Positions 1 through 12,281 of a DNA stretch of 64,000 nt are shown piece after piece. Made by a program: the position numbers and the translations under genes. Position 1 is the stretch's first letter; each line of letters begins with the position of its first letter. The stretch is from Streptomyces africanus (GTDB lineage Bacteria > Actinomycetota > Actinomycetes > Streptomycetales > Streptomycetaceae), in contig NZ_MUKA01000093.1 of the NCBI RefSeq assembly GCF_002150735.1, positions 1 through 64,000 on the forward strand, given 5' to 3'. A model generated the notes under the pieces. That model saw only the letters and a program-made list of their open reading frames with translations, searched no databases and had not been told where the DNA came from.

Positions 1-408
1 CCCCACCGGCGCTGCCGCCCCGGACCCCGCTTCGGCCTGAACGGCCTCGTCCTCAAGCGCCGGACGGGCTGGTGGTGCCGGACTCGGCTGGAAAGTGGCC
101 GGACGCGGCTCAAGAGAGCCCGCACGCAGCTCAACCGTTGCCGGACGCTCCTCCCCCGCCCGGTACACCGTAAGGATCTCGTTCGTCGACGTGTCCCGCA
201 CCGCGTTGAACCAGCGGCGGCAGCCCGCCGCGTGGCTCCAGCGTTCGGCGAAGGGGCCCCTGGGGTTGTCGCGGAAGAAGAGGTAGCGGGCCCACTCCTC
301 GTCGGTGAGGGGGGACGGGTCCTGTGGGTACGGCACATGGGCCTGGCCGCCGTAGTGGAACTCGGCCTCGTCGCGGGGCCCGCACCACGGGCAGGGGATC
401 AGCAGCAT
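1..408 (-). CDS. soxD: Sarcosine oxidase delta subunit, 3' end beyond the window
   Basis: SoxD is the small zinc-binding subunit of heterotetrameric sarcosine oxidase, which oxidatively demethylates sarcosine to glycine. The reading frame opens at ATG 408 with MLLIPCPWCGPRDEAEF, carrying the Cys-x-x-Cys zinc ligands and the usual body (RYLFFRDNP, GCRRWFNAVRDT). It has a GGGAG ribosome site and follows soxB after 20 bases. The family normally ends near residue 95-100, but here the frame stays open for at least 136 codons through an Ala/Pro-rich tail. Part of that tail is encoded by a short dispersed repeat, so the C terminus looks extended by repeat DNA. No stop is visible. soxA and soxG would be expected to the left. 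Confidence 0.88.
   Translation of the reverse strand, partial: MLLIPCPWCGPRDEAEFHYGGQAHVPYPQDPSPLTDEEWARYLFFRDNPRGPFAERWSHAAGCRRWFNAVRDTSTNEILTVYRAGEERPATVELRAGSLEPRPATFQPSPAPPARPALEDEAVQAEAGSGAAAPVG
46..72. repeat. Short dispersed Streptomyces-type repeat inside the soxD tail
   Basis: Read on the minus strand, the core is cagcccgtccggcgcttgag followed by gacgag. I recognise this as a motif that recurs many times between genes in Streptomyces chromosomes. Here it is read through in frame by soxD. The recurrence is from memory; only one copy lies in this window. Confidence 0.55.
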
Positions 409-428
409 GGGTCGGCTCCCTGATGGTC

Positions 429-1661
429 CTAGTGGGCCACCGCGGCCGCGCCGTGCTCGTCGACGAGCGCGCCGGTGGTGAAACGGTCGAGCGAGAAGGG
501 GGCGTTCAGCGGATGCGGTGAGTCGTGGGCGATGGTGTGGGCGTAGACCCAGCCGACGCCCGGGGTGGCCTTGAAACCGCCGGTTCCCCAGCCGCAGTTG
601 AGGTAGAGGTTGTCCACCGGGCTGAGGCCGATGATCGGTGAGGCGTCGGGGCTGACGTCGACGATGCCGCCCCAGGTGCGCAGGACGTGGGCCCGGGCGA
701 AGACCGGGAAGAGCTCCAGGGCCGCCGACATCTGCTCTTCGATGATGTGGAAGGCGCCACGCTGGGTGTAGGAGTTGTACGCGTCGATGCCCGCGCCCAT
801 GACCAGCTCGCCCTTGTGCGCCTGGCTGACGTACACGTGGACCGCGTTGGACATGACGACCGTCGGGTGGACGGGTTCCAGCAGCTCCGACACCAGCGCC
901 TGCAACGGGTGGCTCTGGAGGGGGAGTTCGATGCCCGCCATGGCCGCGAGGACCGAGGTGTGGCCCGCCGAGCAGAGCGCGACCTTGCCCGCCCCGATCG
1001 GGCCGCGGGTGGTCTGTACTCCCACGACCCGGTTGCCGACGACGTCGAGGCCGGTCACCTCGCAGTTCTGGATGATGTCGATCCCGGCGGCGTCGGCGGA
1101 GCGGGCGAGGCCCCATGCCACGTGGTCGTGCTTGGCGATGCCCGCGCGCGGCTGGTAGGTGGCGCCCAGGACGGGGTAGCGCACGTCCGGGGAGACGTTG
1201 ACGATCGGGCAGACGTCCTTGACGCCGTCCGCGTCGAGCCACTCGGCGTCCACGCCGTTGAGGCGGTTGGCCTCGACGCGGCGCACGCTGTCGCGGACGT
1301 CCTGGAGGCTGTGGGCGAGGTTCAGTACGCCGCGCTGGGAGAAGAGGATCGGGTAGTCGAGCTCCTCGGCCAGGCCCTCCCACAGCTTGAGCGCGTGTTC
1401 GTAGATGCCGGCGCTCTCGTCCCAGAGGTAGTTGGAGCGGATGATCGTGGTGTTGCGGGCCATGTTGCCGCCCGCCAGCCAGCCCTTCTCCAGCACGGCG
1501 ACGTTGGTGATGCCGTGGTTCCTCGCCAGGTAGTGGGCGGTGGCCAGGCCGTGGCCGCCGCCGCCCACGACGACGACGTCGTACGAGCGCTTCGGCTCGG
1601 GGTTGCGCCACAGCCAGTCGGGGTGTTCGGGGAGCTCGGCGCCAGGGGTGCGGGGGCTCAT
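429..1661 (-). CDS. soxB: Sarcosine oxidase beta subunit
   Basis: SoxB is the FAD/FMN-carrying catalytic subunit of heterotetrameric sarcosine oxidase (sarcosine + O2 to glycine + formaldehyde equivalents + H2O2, or methylene-THF when THF is present). The 410-residue length is normal for the family. A dinucleotide-binding fold ([17 protein letters not shown]) lies at about residues 30-46 and a DAO domain follows. The C-terminal half has the conserved [12 protein letters not shown] segment. The start ATG overlaps the glyA stop as ATGA and a GGAG site lies within the glyA end, so the genes are translationally coupled. It is the sarcosine step of the betaine pathway encoded in this locus. Confidence 0.95.
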   Translation of the reverse strand: MSPRTPGAELPEHPDWLWRNPEPKRSYDVVVVGGGGHGLATAHYLARNHGITNVAVLEKGWLAGGNMARNTTIIRSNYLWDESAGIYEHALKLWEGLAEELDYPILFSQRGVLNLAHSLQDVRDSVRRVEANRLNGVDAEWLDADGVKDVCPIVNVSPDVRYPVLGATYQPRAGIAKHDHVAWGLARSADAAGIDIIQNCEVTGLDVVGNRVVGVQTTRGPIGAGKVALCSAGHTSVLAAMAGIELPLQSHPLQALVSELLEPVHPTVVMSNAVHVYVSQAHKGELVMGAGIDAYNSYTQRGAFHIIEEQMSAALELFPVFARAHVLRTWGGIVDVSPDASPIIGLSPVDNLYLNCGWGTGGFKATPGVGWVYAHTIAHDSPHPLNAPFSLDRFTTGALVDEHGAAAVAH

Positions 1662-2941
1662 CGGGCGTCTCCGTCCTCGGACAGGTGGGGGTAGAGCGGG
1701 TGCTTGGCGGCCAGGGCCTCCGTGCGGGCGCGCAGGGCGGGCACGTCCGGCTCCGGCTGGAGGGCGAGAGCGATCACGTCCGCGACCTCGGCGAAGTCCG
1801 CCTCGGTGAAGCCGCGGGTGGCCAGGGCCGGGGTGCCGATGCGCAGGCCCGAGGTGACCATGGGCGGGCGCGGGTCGAAGGGCACGGCGTTGCGGTTGAC
1901 GGTGATGCCGATCTCGTGGAGCAGGTCCTCGGCCTGCCTGCCGTCCAGCTCCGAGTCACGCAGGTCGACCAGGACGAGATGGACGTCCGTGCCGCCGGTC
2001 AGGACCTTCACGCCGGCCGCCGCCGCGTCCGCCCGGGTGAGGCGTTCGGCGAGGATGCGGGAACCGGCGAGCGTACGGGCCTGGCGCTCGGCGAACTCCG
2101 GTGACGCGGCGACCTTGAACGACACCGCCTTCGCGGCGATGACGTGCTCCAGGGGGCCGCCCTGCATGCCGGGGAAGACCGCCGAGTTGATCTTCTTGGC
2201 GAGGTCGGCCTCGTTGGTGAGGATGACGCCGCCGCGCGGGCCGCCGAGCGTCTTGTGGGTCGTGGTGGTCGTGACATGGGCGTGCGGTACGGGGCTGGGG
2301 TGCAGTCCCGCCGCCACCAGGCCGGCGAAGTGCGCCATGTCGACCATCAGCAGGGCTCCCACCTCGTCGGCGATCCTGCGGAAGGCCGCGAAGTCCAGCT
2401 GCCTCGGGTACGCCGACCAGCCCGCGATGATCATCTTGGGGCGGTGTTCCTTGGCGAGGTGCTCGACCTCGTCCATGTCGACGAGGTTGTCCCCCTCGGA
2501 CACGTGGTACGGCACGACGTTCAGCATCTTGCCGCTGTAGTTGATGCGCATGCCGTGCGTGAGGTGCCCGCCGTGCGCGAGGTCGAGGCCGAGGACGGTG
2601 TCGCCCGGCTGGAGCAGGGCGAAGAAGACGGCGGTGTTGGCCTGGGCGCCCGAGTGCGGCTGGACGTTGGCGAAGCCCGCGCCGAAGAGGGACGTGACGC
2701 GCTCGATGGCCAGCCGTTCGGTGACGTCGACGTGTTCGCATCCGCCGTAGTAGCGGCGGCCCGGGTAGCCCTCGGCGTACTTGTTGGTCGCGACCGAGCC
2801 CTGGGCCTCCATCACGGCGGAGGGCGCGAAGTTCTCGGAGGCGATCATCTCCAGGGTGGACTGCTGGCGGTGCAGTTCGGCGCGGAGCGCGGCGTGGACC
2901 TCGGGGTCCAGCTCCGCCAGGGGGGTGTTCAGCGCGTTCAT
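1658..2941 (-). CDS. glyA: Serine hydroxymethyltransferase
   Basis: A 427-residue PLP enzyme interconverting glycine plus methylene-THF with serine plus THF. The PLP-lysine signature [14 protein letters not shown] is present, as are the N-terminal [14 protein letters not shown] and the [12 protein letters not shown] segment. The reading frame is open further upstream, but the protein begins at ATG 2941 ([15 protein letters not shown]), which overlaps the folD stop as ATGA. Set between folD and soxB, it is probably a pathway-dedicated copy that uses the glycine and C1 units made by demethylation, possibly in addition to a housekeeping glyA elsewhere. Confidence 0.96.
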   Translation of the reverse strand: MNALNTPLAELDPEVHAALRAELHRQQSTLEMIASENFAPSAVMEAQGSVATNKYAEGYPGRRYYGGCEHVDVTERLAIERVTSLFGAGFANVQPHSGAQANTAVFFALLQPGDTVLGLDLAHGGHLTHGMRINYSGKMLNVVPYHVSEGDNLVDMDEVEHLAKEHRPKMIIAGWSAYPRQLDFAAFRRIADEVGALLMVDMAHFAGLVAAGLHPSPVPHAHVTTTTTHKTLGGPRGGVILTNEADLAKKINSAVFPGMQGGPLEHVIAAKAVSFKVAASPEFAERQARTLAGSRILAERLTRADAAAAGVKVLTGGTDVHLVLVDLRDSELDGRQAEDLLHEIGITVNRNAVPFDPRPPMVTSGLRIGTPALATRGFTEADFAEVADVIALALQPEPDVPALRARTEALAAKHPLYPHLSEDGDAR

Positions 2942-3798
2942 ACGGCGTTCGCGTTCCTCTCGGCGGCCTCGACGACATTGGCGAGCAGCATGGCCCGGGT
3001 CATGGGGCCCACTCCCCCGGGCATCGGCGCCAGCCATCCGGCGACCTGGGCGGCGTTCGGGTGGATGTCCCCCACCAGGCCCTGGTCGGTGCGGGTGATG
3101 CCGACGTCGAGGACGGCCGCGCCTGGGCGCAGCATGTCCTTGGTGATCAGTCCGGGCGAGCCGGCGGCCGCGACGACGACGTCCGCCTCGCGCACGTGCC
3201 AGGCCAGGCCCTTGGTTCCGGTGTGGCACAGGGTCACGGTGGCGTTCTCGGACCTGCGGGTGAGCAGCAGTCCGATGGGCCGTCCGACGGTGGTGCCCCG
3301 GCCGATCACGCACACCCGTGCTCCCGCGAGCGGCACGTCGTGGCGGCGGAGCAGTTCGACGATGCCGCGCGGGGTGCACGGCAGCGGAGCCTCGGCGCCG
3401 AGGACGAGCCGGCCGAGGTTGACGGGGTGCAGTCCGTCGGCGTCCTTGGCCGGGTCCATGCGTTCCAGTACGGCGCCCGCGTCGAGATGGCGCGGCAACG
3501 GGAGCTGGACGATGTAGCCGGTGCAGGCAGGGTCGGCGTCGAGCTCGTCGATCGTCTCCTCGACCTGCCGCTGTGAGGCGTCGGCGGGCAGCTCCCGGCG
3601 GAGGGAGGCGATGCCCACCTGGGCGCAGTCCCGGTGCTTGCCCCCGACGTAGGCGCGACTGCCGGGATCGTCACCGACCAGCACAGTACCGAGCCCCGGC
3701 GCCCGACCGGTCGTCGCGGTCACCTTGCCGACGCGCTCGGCGAGTTCGAGACGGATGGCGGCGGCGGTCGCCTTGCCGTCAAGGAGTTGTGCGGTCAC
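2938..3798 (-). CDS. folD: Methylene-THF dehydrogenase / methenyl-THF cyclohydrolase
   Basis: FolD oxidises methylene-THF to methenyl- and then formyl-THF. The 286-residue product carries the Tyr/Lys catalytic segment ([12 protein letters not shown]), the [10 protein letters not shown] motif, the Rossmann loop [11 protein letters not shown] and the C-terminal signature [11 protein letters not shown] chose GTG 3798 because it follows a GGAAGGA ribosome site and gives the family N terminus ([12 protein letters not shown]); the frame runs 16 codons further upstream without support. It is coupled to glyA by a 4-base overlap. Its place after dmg fits oxidation of the methyl groups removed from dimethylglycine and sarcosine. 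Confidence 0.95.
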   Translation of the reverse strand: MTAQLLDGKATAAAIRLELAERVGKVTATTGRAPGLGTVLVGDDPGSRAYVGGKHRDCAQVGIASLRRELPADASQRQVEETIDELDADPACTGYIVQLPLPRHLDAGAVLERMDPAKDADGLHPVNLGRLVLGAEAPLPCTPRGIVELLRRHDVPLAGARVCVIGRGTTVGRPIGLLLTRRSENATVTLCHTGTKGLAWHVREADVVVAAAGSPGLITKDMLRPGAAVLDVGITRTDQGLVGDIHPNAAQVAGWLAPMPGGVGPMTRAMLLANVVEAAERNANAV

Positions 3799-3813
3799 CT
3801 GGAGTTCCTTCCA

Positions 3814-3852
3814 AAAAGGGGCGCGGGGAACTGCGCGACCAGCCACGACGAA
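3814..3852. repeat. Dispersed Streptomyces-type intergenic repeat in the dmg-folD gap
   Basis: The gap between dmg and folD contains aaggggcgcggggaactgcg followed by cgaccagccacgacg. I recognise this as a sequence scattered between genes in many Streptomyces genomes. It lies inside an operon, immediately upstream of the folD ribosome site. Its function is unknown, and its genome-wide recurrence is from memory. Confidence 0.55.
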
Positions 3853-3867
3853 GCCGCACTCGAAAAC

Positions 3868-6463
<2,596 letters not shown>

Positions 6464-6499
6464 AGGCCCGGCAGGCTGGAGACACAGCCTGCCGGGCCT
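6464..6499 (-). terminator. Rho-independent terminator after proX
   Basis: A perfect 14-base-pair stem (aggcccggcaggct at 6464-6477 against 6486-6499) with an 8-base loop. Read on the minus strand it is followed by a T-rich run (cttcgttttc). It ends the proV-proW-proX transcript before the dmg promoter. Confidence 0.88.
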
Positions 6500-6532
6500 T
6501 CCCGGCGGGGTTCACACGGACACTCGTGCGCC

Positions 6533-7495
6533 CTACTTGATCCAGGCGTCGACCTTGCCGCGGTTGGCCTCGACCCACTTCTTCGCCGCGGCCTCGGGCG
6601 CCATCTTGTCCACCGCGATGTACTTGGCCACGGTGTTCTGGTCGTCGTTGGTCCAGTTGAACTTCTTCACCAGGTCATAGGCCGGGCTGCCCGACTTGGC
6701 GAACTTGGCGCTGACTATCTTGTCGAGGTTGTACACCGGGTAGTCGCAGGCGACCTTCTCGGCGTCGGCGTCGCAGCCCGTCTTGTACGCGGGCAGGCTG
6801 ACCTTCTTGAGCGGCACCTCGGACAGGAACCACTGCGGCTCGTAGAAGTAGCCGATCACCCATTCCTTGTTCTTCTCGGCGTTGCGGTAGGCCTGGATGA
6901 GCGCGGTCTCGCTGCCGGCGTACACCACCTTGAAGTCCAGCTTGAGGTTCTTCACCAGTGCCTCGTCGTTGGTGACGTACGAGGGGTCGCCGTCGAGGAG
7001 CTGCCCCTTGCCGCCCGACTCCGAGGTCTTGAACTTCGACGCGTACTTGTCGAGGTTCTTCCAGTCGAGGATGTCCGGGTGCGCCTTCGCCAGCCACGGC
7101 GGCACGTACCAGCCGATGAGGCCCTTGTTGCCGGTCGTGCCCGCTTCGACGGCGGTCTTCTGCTGGGTGATGTACTTCTTCTTCAGATCGTCGTGGCCCC
7201 AGTTCTCGACGACGGCGTCGACCTCGCCCGTCCCGAAGCCCTGCCAGGCGATCTCCTCCTTCAGGTTCTTCTGCTCGACCTTGCAGCCGAGGTCGTGCTC
7301 GGCGACGTAGGCGAGGACCGCCGCGTTCGCCTCGTAGCCCACCCAGGGGTTGATGGCGAGGTTGAAGGTGCCGCACTTGCCCGAGCTGCCCGAGCCGCCC
7401 GCGCTGTCGTCACCGACCTTCGCGCCCGAGCAGGCCGTGAGGGTGAGGCCGAGGACGGCCAGGCCGGCAGCGCCGGCTCTGAAATGTCGTGCCAT
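6533..7495 (-). CDS. proX: Glycine betaine/choline ABC importer, substrate-binding lipoprotein
   Basis: A 320-residue OpuAC/ProX-family lipoprotein that captures betaine-like quaternary amines outside the membrane. The signal peptide ends in a lipobox LTAC with Cys22 as the lipidated residue. The mature part contains WVGYEANAAVLAYVAE and the Trp/Tyr-rich segments (ENWGHDD, GWYVPPW, YFYEPQWFL) that supply the aromatic cage typical of the family. The start is ATG 7495 because the signal peptide begins there. It is the last gene of the betB-proV-proW-proX run, 13 bases after the permease, and is followed by a strong terminator. Confidence 0.9.
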   Translation of the reverse strand: MARHFRAGAAGLAVLGLTLTACSGAKVGDDSAGGSGSSGKCGTFNLAINPWVGYEANAAVLAYVAEHDLGCKVEQKNLKEEIAWQGFGTGEVDAVVENWGHDDLKKKYITQQKTAVEAGTTGNKGLIGWYVPPWLAKAHPDILDWKNLDKYASKFKTSESGGKGQLLDGDPSYVTNDEALVKNLKLDFKVVYAGSETALIQAYRNAEKNKEWVIGYFYEPQWFLSEVPLKKVSLPAYKTGCDADAEKVACDYPVYNLDKIVSAKFAKSGSPAYDLVKKFNWTNDDQNTVAKYIAVDKMAPEAAAKKWVEANRGKVDAWIK

Positions 7496-7508
7496 GGTGT
7501 GCTGCTCC

Positions 7509-9506
7509 TTATGCGCCGGCGCGGCGAGCCGCTGCCTGAGTGATCCGGTCGAACATGACTCCGAGCAGGACGATGGCGAGCCCCGCCGCGAGTCCCTTGC
7601 CGTACAGCTGGCCCTGTGAGAACCCGGCCACGACGTCGTAGCCGAGGGCACCCGCACCCACCAGGCCGCCCACCACGACCATCGACAGCACGTAGATCAG
7701 GCCCTGGTTGGTCGCGAGGGTCAGGGCGCCCCGCGACATGGGCAGTTGGACCTTGGTGATGATCTGCCAGGTGTTGCACCCGGTGGACGTCGCCGCCTCG
7801 ACGGTGGTCTCGGGCACGGCCCGCACCCCGTCCGCGATGATCTTGATGGCGACCGGTGCCGCGTAGACGACCGCGGCGACGATGGCCGTGAACCGGGTCG
7901 CGCCGAACAGCGCGAGGAACGGCACGAGATAGACGAACGGCGGCATGACCTGGGCCGCGTCCAGGGTGGGCCGCAGCAGCCGGTCCACGAGCGCGCTGCG
8001 TCCCATCCACACCCCGAGGACGACGCCGAGCAGCATCACCAGCACCGTCGCCACCGCGGTGGACGCCAGCGTCGTCATGCCGTCCGACCAGACACCGGTA
8101 CCGACCAGCAGGCCCACGCACACGGCCGTGGTGACCCCGGCGCGCCACCCGCCCAGCACCGTGCCGAGGGCGACGAGGGCGGCGCCGACGAGCCACCACG
8201 GGGAGTCGGTCAGCACGGTCTGGAACGGATTGAGCAGGCCGTTGGTGAGGGCGTCGCGGAAGGCGTTGGTCAGGCCCGAGAGGTTGTCCTGTGCCCAGGT
8301 GGTCACATCGGCCGTGGTCTTGGCGATGCTGCTGCCGATGCCGCCGTCGCCGGGGAACTCGGCAGCCCACACATAGGTGTGCGACAGGTACGCCAGCACC
8401 ACCGTCACCACCGCGCCGGCCGCGAGCAGCTGCCGCCGCCACTTGAGGAAGGGGCTGTCCGAGCCCCGGGCCGTCTCCGCCCGTGCGCTCGCCGCTGTGG
8501 TGACCCGGTCCAGCACGATGGCCATGACGACGATGGCCAGACCGGCGTTGAAGGCCGTGCCGACGTCCAGCGACTGCAGGGCCTGGACGACGGTCTTGCC
8601 GAGGCCGGGCGCGTCGATCAGGGCCGCGATGGTCACCATGGCCAGGGCGGCCATGATGGTCTGGTTGACGCCCATCACCACGGTCCGCTTGGACATCGGC
8701 AGCAGGACCTTGAGCAGCGTCTGCCGCCGCGTCGCGCCCATCGAGTCCGCCGCCTCGACCGTGGTCCGAGGTACGGAGCGGATGGCGTGCGCGGTGATGC
8801 GGATCGCCGGGGGTGCCGCGTAGATGGCGGTGGCGATCGTGGCCGAGGCGGGACCGATCAGGAAGAACAGGGTCAGCGGCGCCAGGTAGACGAAGGTCGG
8901 CATGGTCTGCATGAAGTCCAGGAACGGCGTGACGATCCGGTGGAACCGTTCCGACAGCCCGGCCCACACACCCAGGGGAAGGGCGAACAGCAGCGCGACG
9001 AAGACCGCGGAGAGGGTCAGCGCCAGCGTGTCCATACTCTCCTGCCAGAGCCCTTGCAGGCCGAGGAAGGTGAAGCCGGCCACGGCCAGCAGCGCGACGC
9101 GCCAGTTACCCACGGCCCAGGAGACATAGCCGACGATGCCGACGACACCGAGCCAGCCGATCTGCGGAACCGGGCGGTCCGTGGACGGCTGCGAGATCAG
9201 CTCCTGGACGAAGGTCACCAGGGTGTCGATGACCAGGCGGATCTCGTTGAAGAAGTAGAGGAAGAGCGGGTTGGAGTTGCGGTCGGCGCCGATCGAGTCG
9301 TTGACGTCGTTGAACCACCGGTGCAGATCGGTCAGGTCGGCCGCCGCGAGGGACAGGGTCTGCTTGCCGCGCAGCACGGCGAAGAGCACCAGCCAGAGGA
9401 CCAGGATCGCGGCCACCACCACGGCGCGGTTGACCGTCCGCACGCGCCGGGCGGGAGCGGGCTCCACGGTCCCGGTCTTCTCCGGTTTCTCCATCGCGAC
9501 GGTCAT
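7509..9506 (-). CDS. proW: Glycine betaine ABC importer, tandem-fused permease
   Basis: This 665-residue membrane protein contains two ProW-type permease domains in a single chain. The first has its EAA-like loop at TTVEAADSMGATRRQTLLKV and the second at TTVEAATSTGCNTWQIITKV. Each is preceded by a matching MP-x-FVYL segment. Ordinary ProW or OpuAB proteins carry one such domain and dimerise, so here the permease pair is covalently linked. The ATG start overlaps the proV stop as TGATG. With ProV and ProX it would feed betaine to the catabolic genes around it. Confidence 0.9.
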   Translation of the reverse strand: MTVAMEKPEKTGTVEPAPARRVRTVNRAVVVAAILVLWLVLFAVLRGKQTLSLAAADLTDLHRWFNDVNDSIGADRNSNPLFLYFFNEIRLVIDTLVTFVQELISQPSTDRPVPQIGWLGVVGIVGYVSWAVGNWRVALLAVAGFTFLGLQGLWQESMDTLALTLSAVFVALLFALPLGVWAGLSERFHRIVTPFLDFMQTMPTFVYLAPLTLFFLIGPASATIATAIYAAPPAIRITAHAIRSVPRTTVEAADSMGATRRQTLLKVLLPMSKRTVVMGVNQTIMAALAMVTIAALIDAPGLGKTVVQALQSLDVGTAFNAGLAIVVMAIVLDRVTTAASARAETARGSDSPFLKWRRQLLAAGAVVTVVLAYLSHTYVWAAEFPGDGGIGSSIAKTTADVTTWAQDNLSGLTNAFRDALTNGLLNPFQTVLTDSPWWLVGAALVALGTVLGGWRAGVTTAVCVGLLVGTGVWSDGMTTLASTAVATVLVMLLGVVLGVWMGRSALVDRLLRPTLDAAQVMPPFVYLVPFLALFGATRFTAIVAAVVYAAPVAIKIIADGVRAVPETTVEAATSTGCNTWQIITKVQLPMSRGALTLATNQGLIYVLSMVVVGGLVGAGALGYDVVAGFSQGQLYGKGLAAGLAIVLLGVMFDRITQAAARRAGA

Positions 9507-10594
9507 CACGCGTCGCCTTCCTGCCCGGCGACCACCGCGAGGATCTCCTCGTCGCCGACGATGCCGAGCAGCTTGCCGTCCTCGACGACCTTGACCGGCT
9601 TCTCGGCGGCGAGCACCGCACGCGTGGCCTCCTTCACCACGACGTCGGGGCCGAGCTCGGGACCGTCCAGGGGGTCGTCGGGCTCCGCCGGGCGCATGAT
9701 CCACCGCAGGGTCAGGACGTCACCGCGGGGCACGTCCCTGACGAAGTCGCGTACGTAGTCGTCGGCGGGGGCGCCGACCAGTTCGTCGCCGGTGCCGCAC
9801 TGGACCGTCCTGCCGTCCCGCATGATGAGGATGCGGTCGCCCAGCTTGAGCGCCTCGGACAGGTCGTGGGTGATGAACACCATCGTCTTGCCGACCTCGT
9901 GGTGCAGCCGGATGACCTCGTTCTGCATGTCGCGGCGGATCAGCGGGTCGAGCGCCGAGAACGGCTCGTCGAAGAGGAGCACGTCCGGGTCGCCGGCCAG
10001 TGCGCGGGCGAGACCGACGCGCTGCTGCATACCGCCGGAGAGCTGGTCGGGATAGGAGCTCTCGTACCCCGAGAGGCCGACGAGTTCGACGACCTCCAGG
10101 GCCCGCTTGGTGCGCTCGGCCCGGCCCATGCCGCGTATCTCCAGCCCGAACGCCACGTTGTCGACGACCCGCCGGTGCGGCAGCAGCCCGAAGTGCTGGA
10201 AGACCATGGAGAACTTGCTCCGGCGCAGTTCGCGCAGGCGGCCCGCGTCCGCGTCGCGGATGTTCTCGCCCTCGAAGAGGATCTCGCCGGCGGTGGGTTC
10301 GATGAGCCGGGTCAGACAGCGCGCCAGGGTGGACTTGCCGGAGCCGGACAGGCCCATGACGACGAACACCTCGCCGGGCGCGACGTCGAAGCTCACGTCG
10401 CGCACGGCGGCGGTGCATCCGGTACGGTCCATCAGTTCGCGGCGGGTGAGCCCGCGCAGTTCCTCGGAGCCCGGTACCTGGTCCGCCTTCGGCCCGAACA
10501 CCTTCCACAGCTCGCGTACGGAGATGACCGGCGTGCCTGCCGAGTCCTGGGGAGTGCCGCGCCGCTGCGGTACCTCGGTCGTTGCTGGGGTCAT
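9506..10594 (-). CDS. proV: Glycine betaine ABC importer, ATP-binding subunit
   Basis: A 362-residue ATPase of the ProV/OpuAA type. Walker A is GLSGSGKST near residues 81-89, the signature is LSGGMQQR and Walker B is [12 protein letters not shown]. The N-terminal insertion before the nucleotide-binding core ([11 protein letters not shown]) is typical of quaternary-amine transporters. The C-terminal 80 residues resemble a CBS-type regulatory segment, which in OpuA senses ionic strength. Start ATG 10594 has a GAGG site. The gene lies 20 bases after betB and is coupled to proW. Confidence 0.92.
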   Translation of the reverse strand: MTPATTEVPQRRGTPQDSAGTPVISVRELWKVFGPKADQVPGSEELRGLTRRELMDRTGCTAAVRDVSFDVAPGEVFVVMGLSGSGKSTLARCLTRLIEPTAGEILFEGENIRDADAGRLRELRRSKFSMVFQHFGLLPHRRVVDNVAFGLEIRGMGRAERTKRALEVVELVGLSGYESSYPDQLSGGMQQRVGLARALAGDPDVLLFDEPFSALDPLIRRDMQNEVIRLHHEVGKTMVFITHDLSEALKLGDRILIMRDGRTVQCGTGDELVGAPADDYVRDFVRDVPRGDVLTLRWIMRPAEPDDPLDGPELGPDVVVKEATRAVLAAEKPVKVVEDGKLLGIVGDEEILAVVAGQEGDA

Positions 10595-10614
10595 GTTCGA
10601 CCTCTTTTCGGCGT

Positions 10615-12084
10615 TCAGCCGCGGAACCAGTGCTGCGGCCTGGGTTGGATGTTCTGCCAGATGTGTTTGGGCTCGCGGTACTCGTCCAGGCCGGTCGGGC
10701 CCAGCTCCCGGCCCACGCCGGAGTGCCCGAACCCGCCCCACTCGGCCTGCGGCACATAGGGGTGGTAGTCGTTGATCCACACTGTGCCGTGGCGCAGCCG
10801 GCGGGCGACCCGCTGGGCCTTGCCGGCGTCCTGCGTCCAGACGGCGCCGGCGAGTCCGTACTCGGTGTCGTTGGCGATGCGTACGGCGTCGTCCTCGTCG
10901 GTGAAGCGCTCCACGGTGAGCACGGGCCCGAAGGACTCCTCGTGCACCACCCGCATGTCCTGACCGCACTCGTCGAGCACGGTGGGCGGGTAGTAGTGGC
11001 CGCCGGCCAGGTCCGGGTCGTCGGGGCGTGCGCCACCGCAGCGCAGGACGGCGCCCTCGGCGAGTCCGGCCGCGACGTACGCCTCGACCTTCGCCAGGTG
11101 CTGCGCGGAGATCAGCGGGCCGGTCTCGGCCCGCGCGTCGAAGGGGCCGCCGAGCCGGATCCGCCGTGCGCGGCGGACCACCTCGTCGACGAACCGGTCG
11201 TGCAGCGCGTCCTCGACGATCAGCCGGGCGCCGGCCGAGCAGACCTGGCCCGAATGCAGGAAGACGGCCGTGAGCGCGAAGTCCACGGCCGTCTCGAAGT
11301 CGGCGTCGGCGAAGACGACATTGGGGTTCTTGCCGCCGAGTTCCAGCGCGACCTTCTTCACGGTCGCGGCGGCGGTGGCCATGATGCGTCTGCCGGTGTC
11401 CAGGCCGCCGGTGAAGGAGACCATGTCGACGGCCCGGGCCTCGGCGAGCGGTGCGCCCACCTGGGGCCCGGGCCCCAGGACGAGGTTGGCGGCACCGGCC
11501 GGAAGCCCGGCCTCCGCCAGCGCCTTCATCAGCAGGACGGACGTCGAGGGGGTGAGCTCGCTGGGCTTGAGGACGATCGTGTTGCCCGCGAGGAGAGCGG
11601 GCGCCACCTTCCAACTCGCCTGGAGCAGCGGGTAGTTCCAGGGGGTGATCAGTGCGCACACGCCGATCGGCTCGTATACGACGCGACTGACGGCGTCGTC
11701 GCGGCCGGTGTCGATCACCCGGCCCGCGTCGGTGCCGCCGAGCCCTCCGTAGTAGCGGAAGCAGGAGACGACGTCGGCGATGTCGTACTCGCTCTCCACC
11801 AGCCGTTTGCCGGTGTCCAGCGATTCGGCGCGGGCGAAGGCGTCGGCGTCGCGTTCGAGGAGGTCGGCGGTGCGCAGGAGGAGCGCGCCGCGCTCACGCT
11901 CGGGGGTGCGCGGCCAGGGCCCTTCGTCGAAGGCGCGGCGGGCCGCGGCGATGGCCGCCTCGGCGTCGGGGCGGGTGCCTTCGGACACCGTGACGCAGAG
12001 CGAGCCGTCGGCGGGGCAGCGGATCTCCCGGTGACCGCCGGCCACGGGATCCCGCCATTGTCCGTCCACGTACAGGTCTGCCAC
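10615..12084 (-). CDS. betB: Betaine aldehyde dehydrogenase
   Basis: A 489-residue aldehyde dehydrogenase that should oxidise betaine aldehyde to glycine betaine with NAD(P)+. The catalytic glutamate lies in LELGGKNPN and the catalytic cysteine in [10 protein letters not shown]. The C-terminal segment [11 protein letters not shown] followed by an aromatic tail resembles actinobacterial betaine aldehyde dehydrogenases. I place the start at GTG 12084 ([10 protein letters not shown]), which has an AGGG site and gives the family length; the open frame continues upstream without similarity. A near-consensus IclR-type site lies 26-42 bases upstream. It opens the betB-proVWX unit. Confidence 0.9.
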   Translation of the reverse strand: MADLYVDGQWRDPVAGGHREIRCPADGSLCVTVSEGTRPDAEAAIAAARRAFDEGPWPRTPERERGALLLRTADLLERDADAFARAESLDTGKRLVESEYDIADVVSCFRYYGGLGGTDAGRVIDTGRDDAVSRVVYEPIGVCALITPWNYPLLQASWKVAPALLAGNTIVLKPSELTPSTSVLLMKALAEAGLPAGAANLVLGPGPQVGAPLAEARAVDMVSFTGGLDTGRRIMATAAATVKKVALELGGKNPNVVFADADFETAVDFALTAVFLHSGQVCSAGARLIVEDALHDRFVDEVVRRARRIRLGGPFDARAETGPLISAQHLAKVEAYVAAGLAEGAVLRCGGARPDDPDLAGGHYYPPTVLDECGQDMRVVHEESFGPVLTVERFTDEDDAVRIANDTEYGLAGAVWTQDAGKAQRVARRLRHGTVWINDYHPYVPQAEWGGFGHSGVGRELGPTGLDEYREPKHIWQNIQPRPQHWFRG

Positions 12085-12281
12085 GTCGAGGGCCCTTCGA
12101 GCGAATCGCGTTGCGCATCGTGCATCGAATTGCTTGTGGTGGAACACTCTGGAGAAGCCCACAACCCACGTCAAGGGGTTGGCCGATGACGGTTTCGCCA
12201 AGGAGACAGCCACGAGGACGCAGCACCGGCAGGCCCGGAACGCCTCGCCTCCGGGCCGGTCGGCGATCTGAAAAGTGCTGG
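12085..12281 (-). promoter_or_regulatory. betA-betB intergenic region
   Basis: A 197-base gap between betA and betB, both on the minus strand. It carries the IclR-type site at 12110-12126 near betB. I see no convincing terminator, so betB may be transcribed both from betA and from its own promoter. Confidence 0.45.
12110..12126. promoter_or_regulatory. IclR-type operator, betB-pro operon (one mismatch)
   Basis: GTTGC, seven bases, GCATC: the locus motif with one mismatch in the right half-site (GCAAC expected). It lies 26-42 bases upstream of the betB start. Confidence 0.55.

Noticed and set aside
687-1694. A 335-codon open frame on the plus strand opposite soxB
   Set aside because: It is a high-GC antisense shadow of soxB. 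Composition is low in hydrophobic patterning, rich in Asp/Gly/Ala/Val/Arg, and no family is recognisable.
7746-9758. A long open frame opposite the fused permease gene
   Set aside because: Antisense shadow. Its Gly/Arg/His/Asp-rich product has no membrane or domain pattern.
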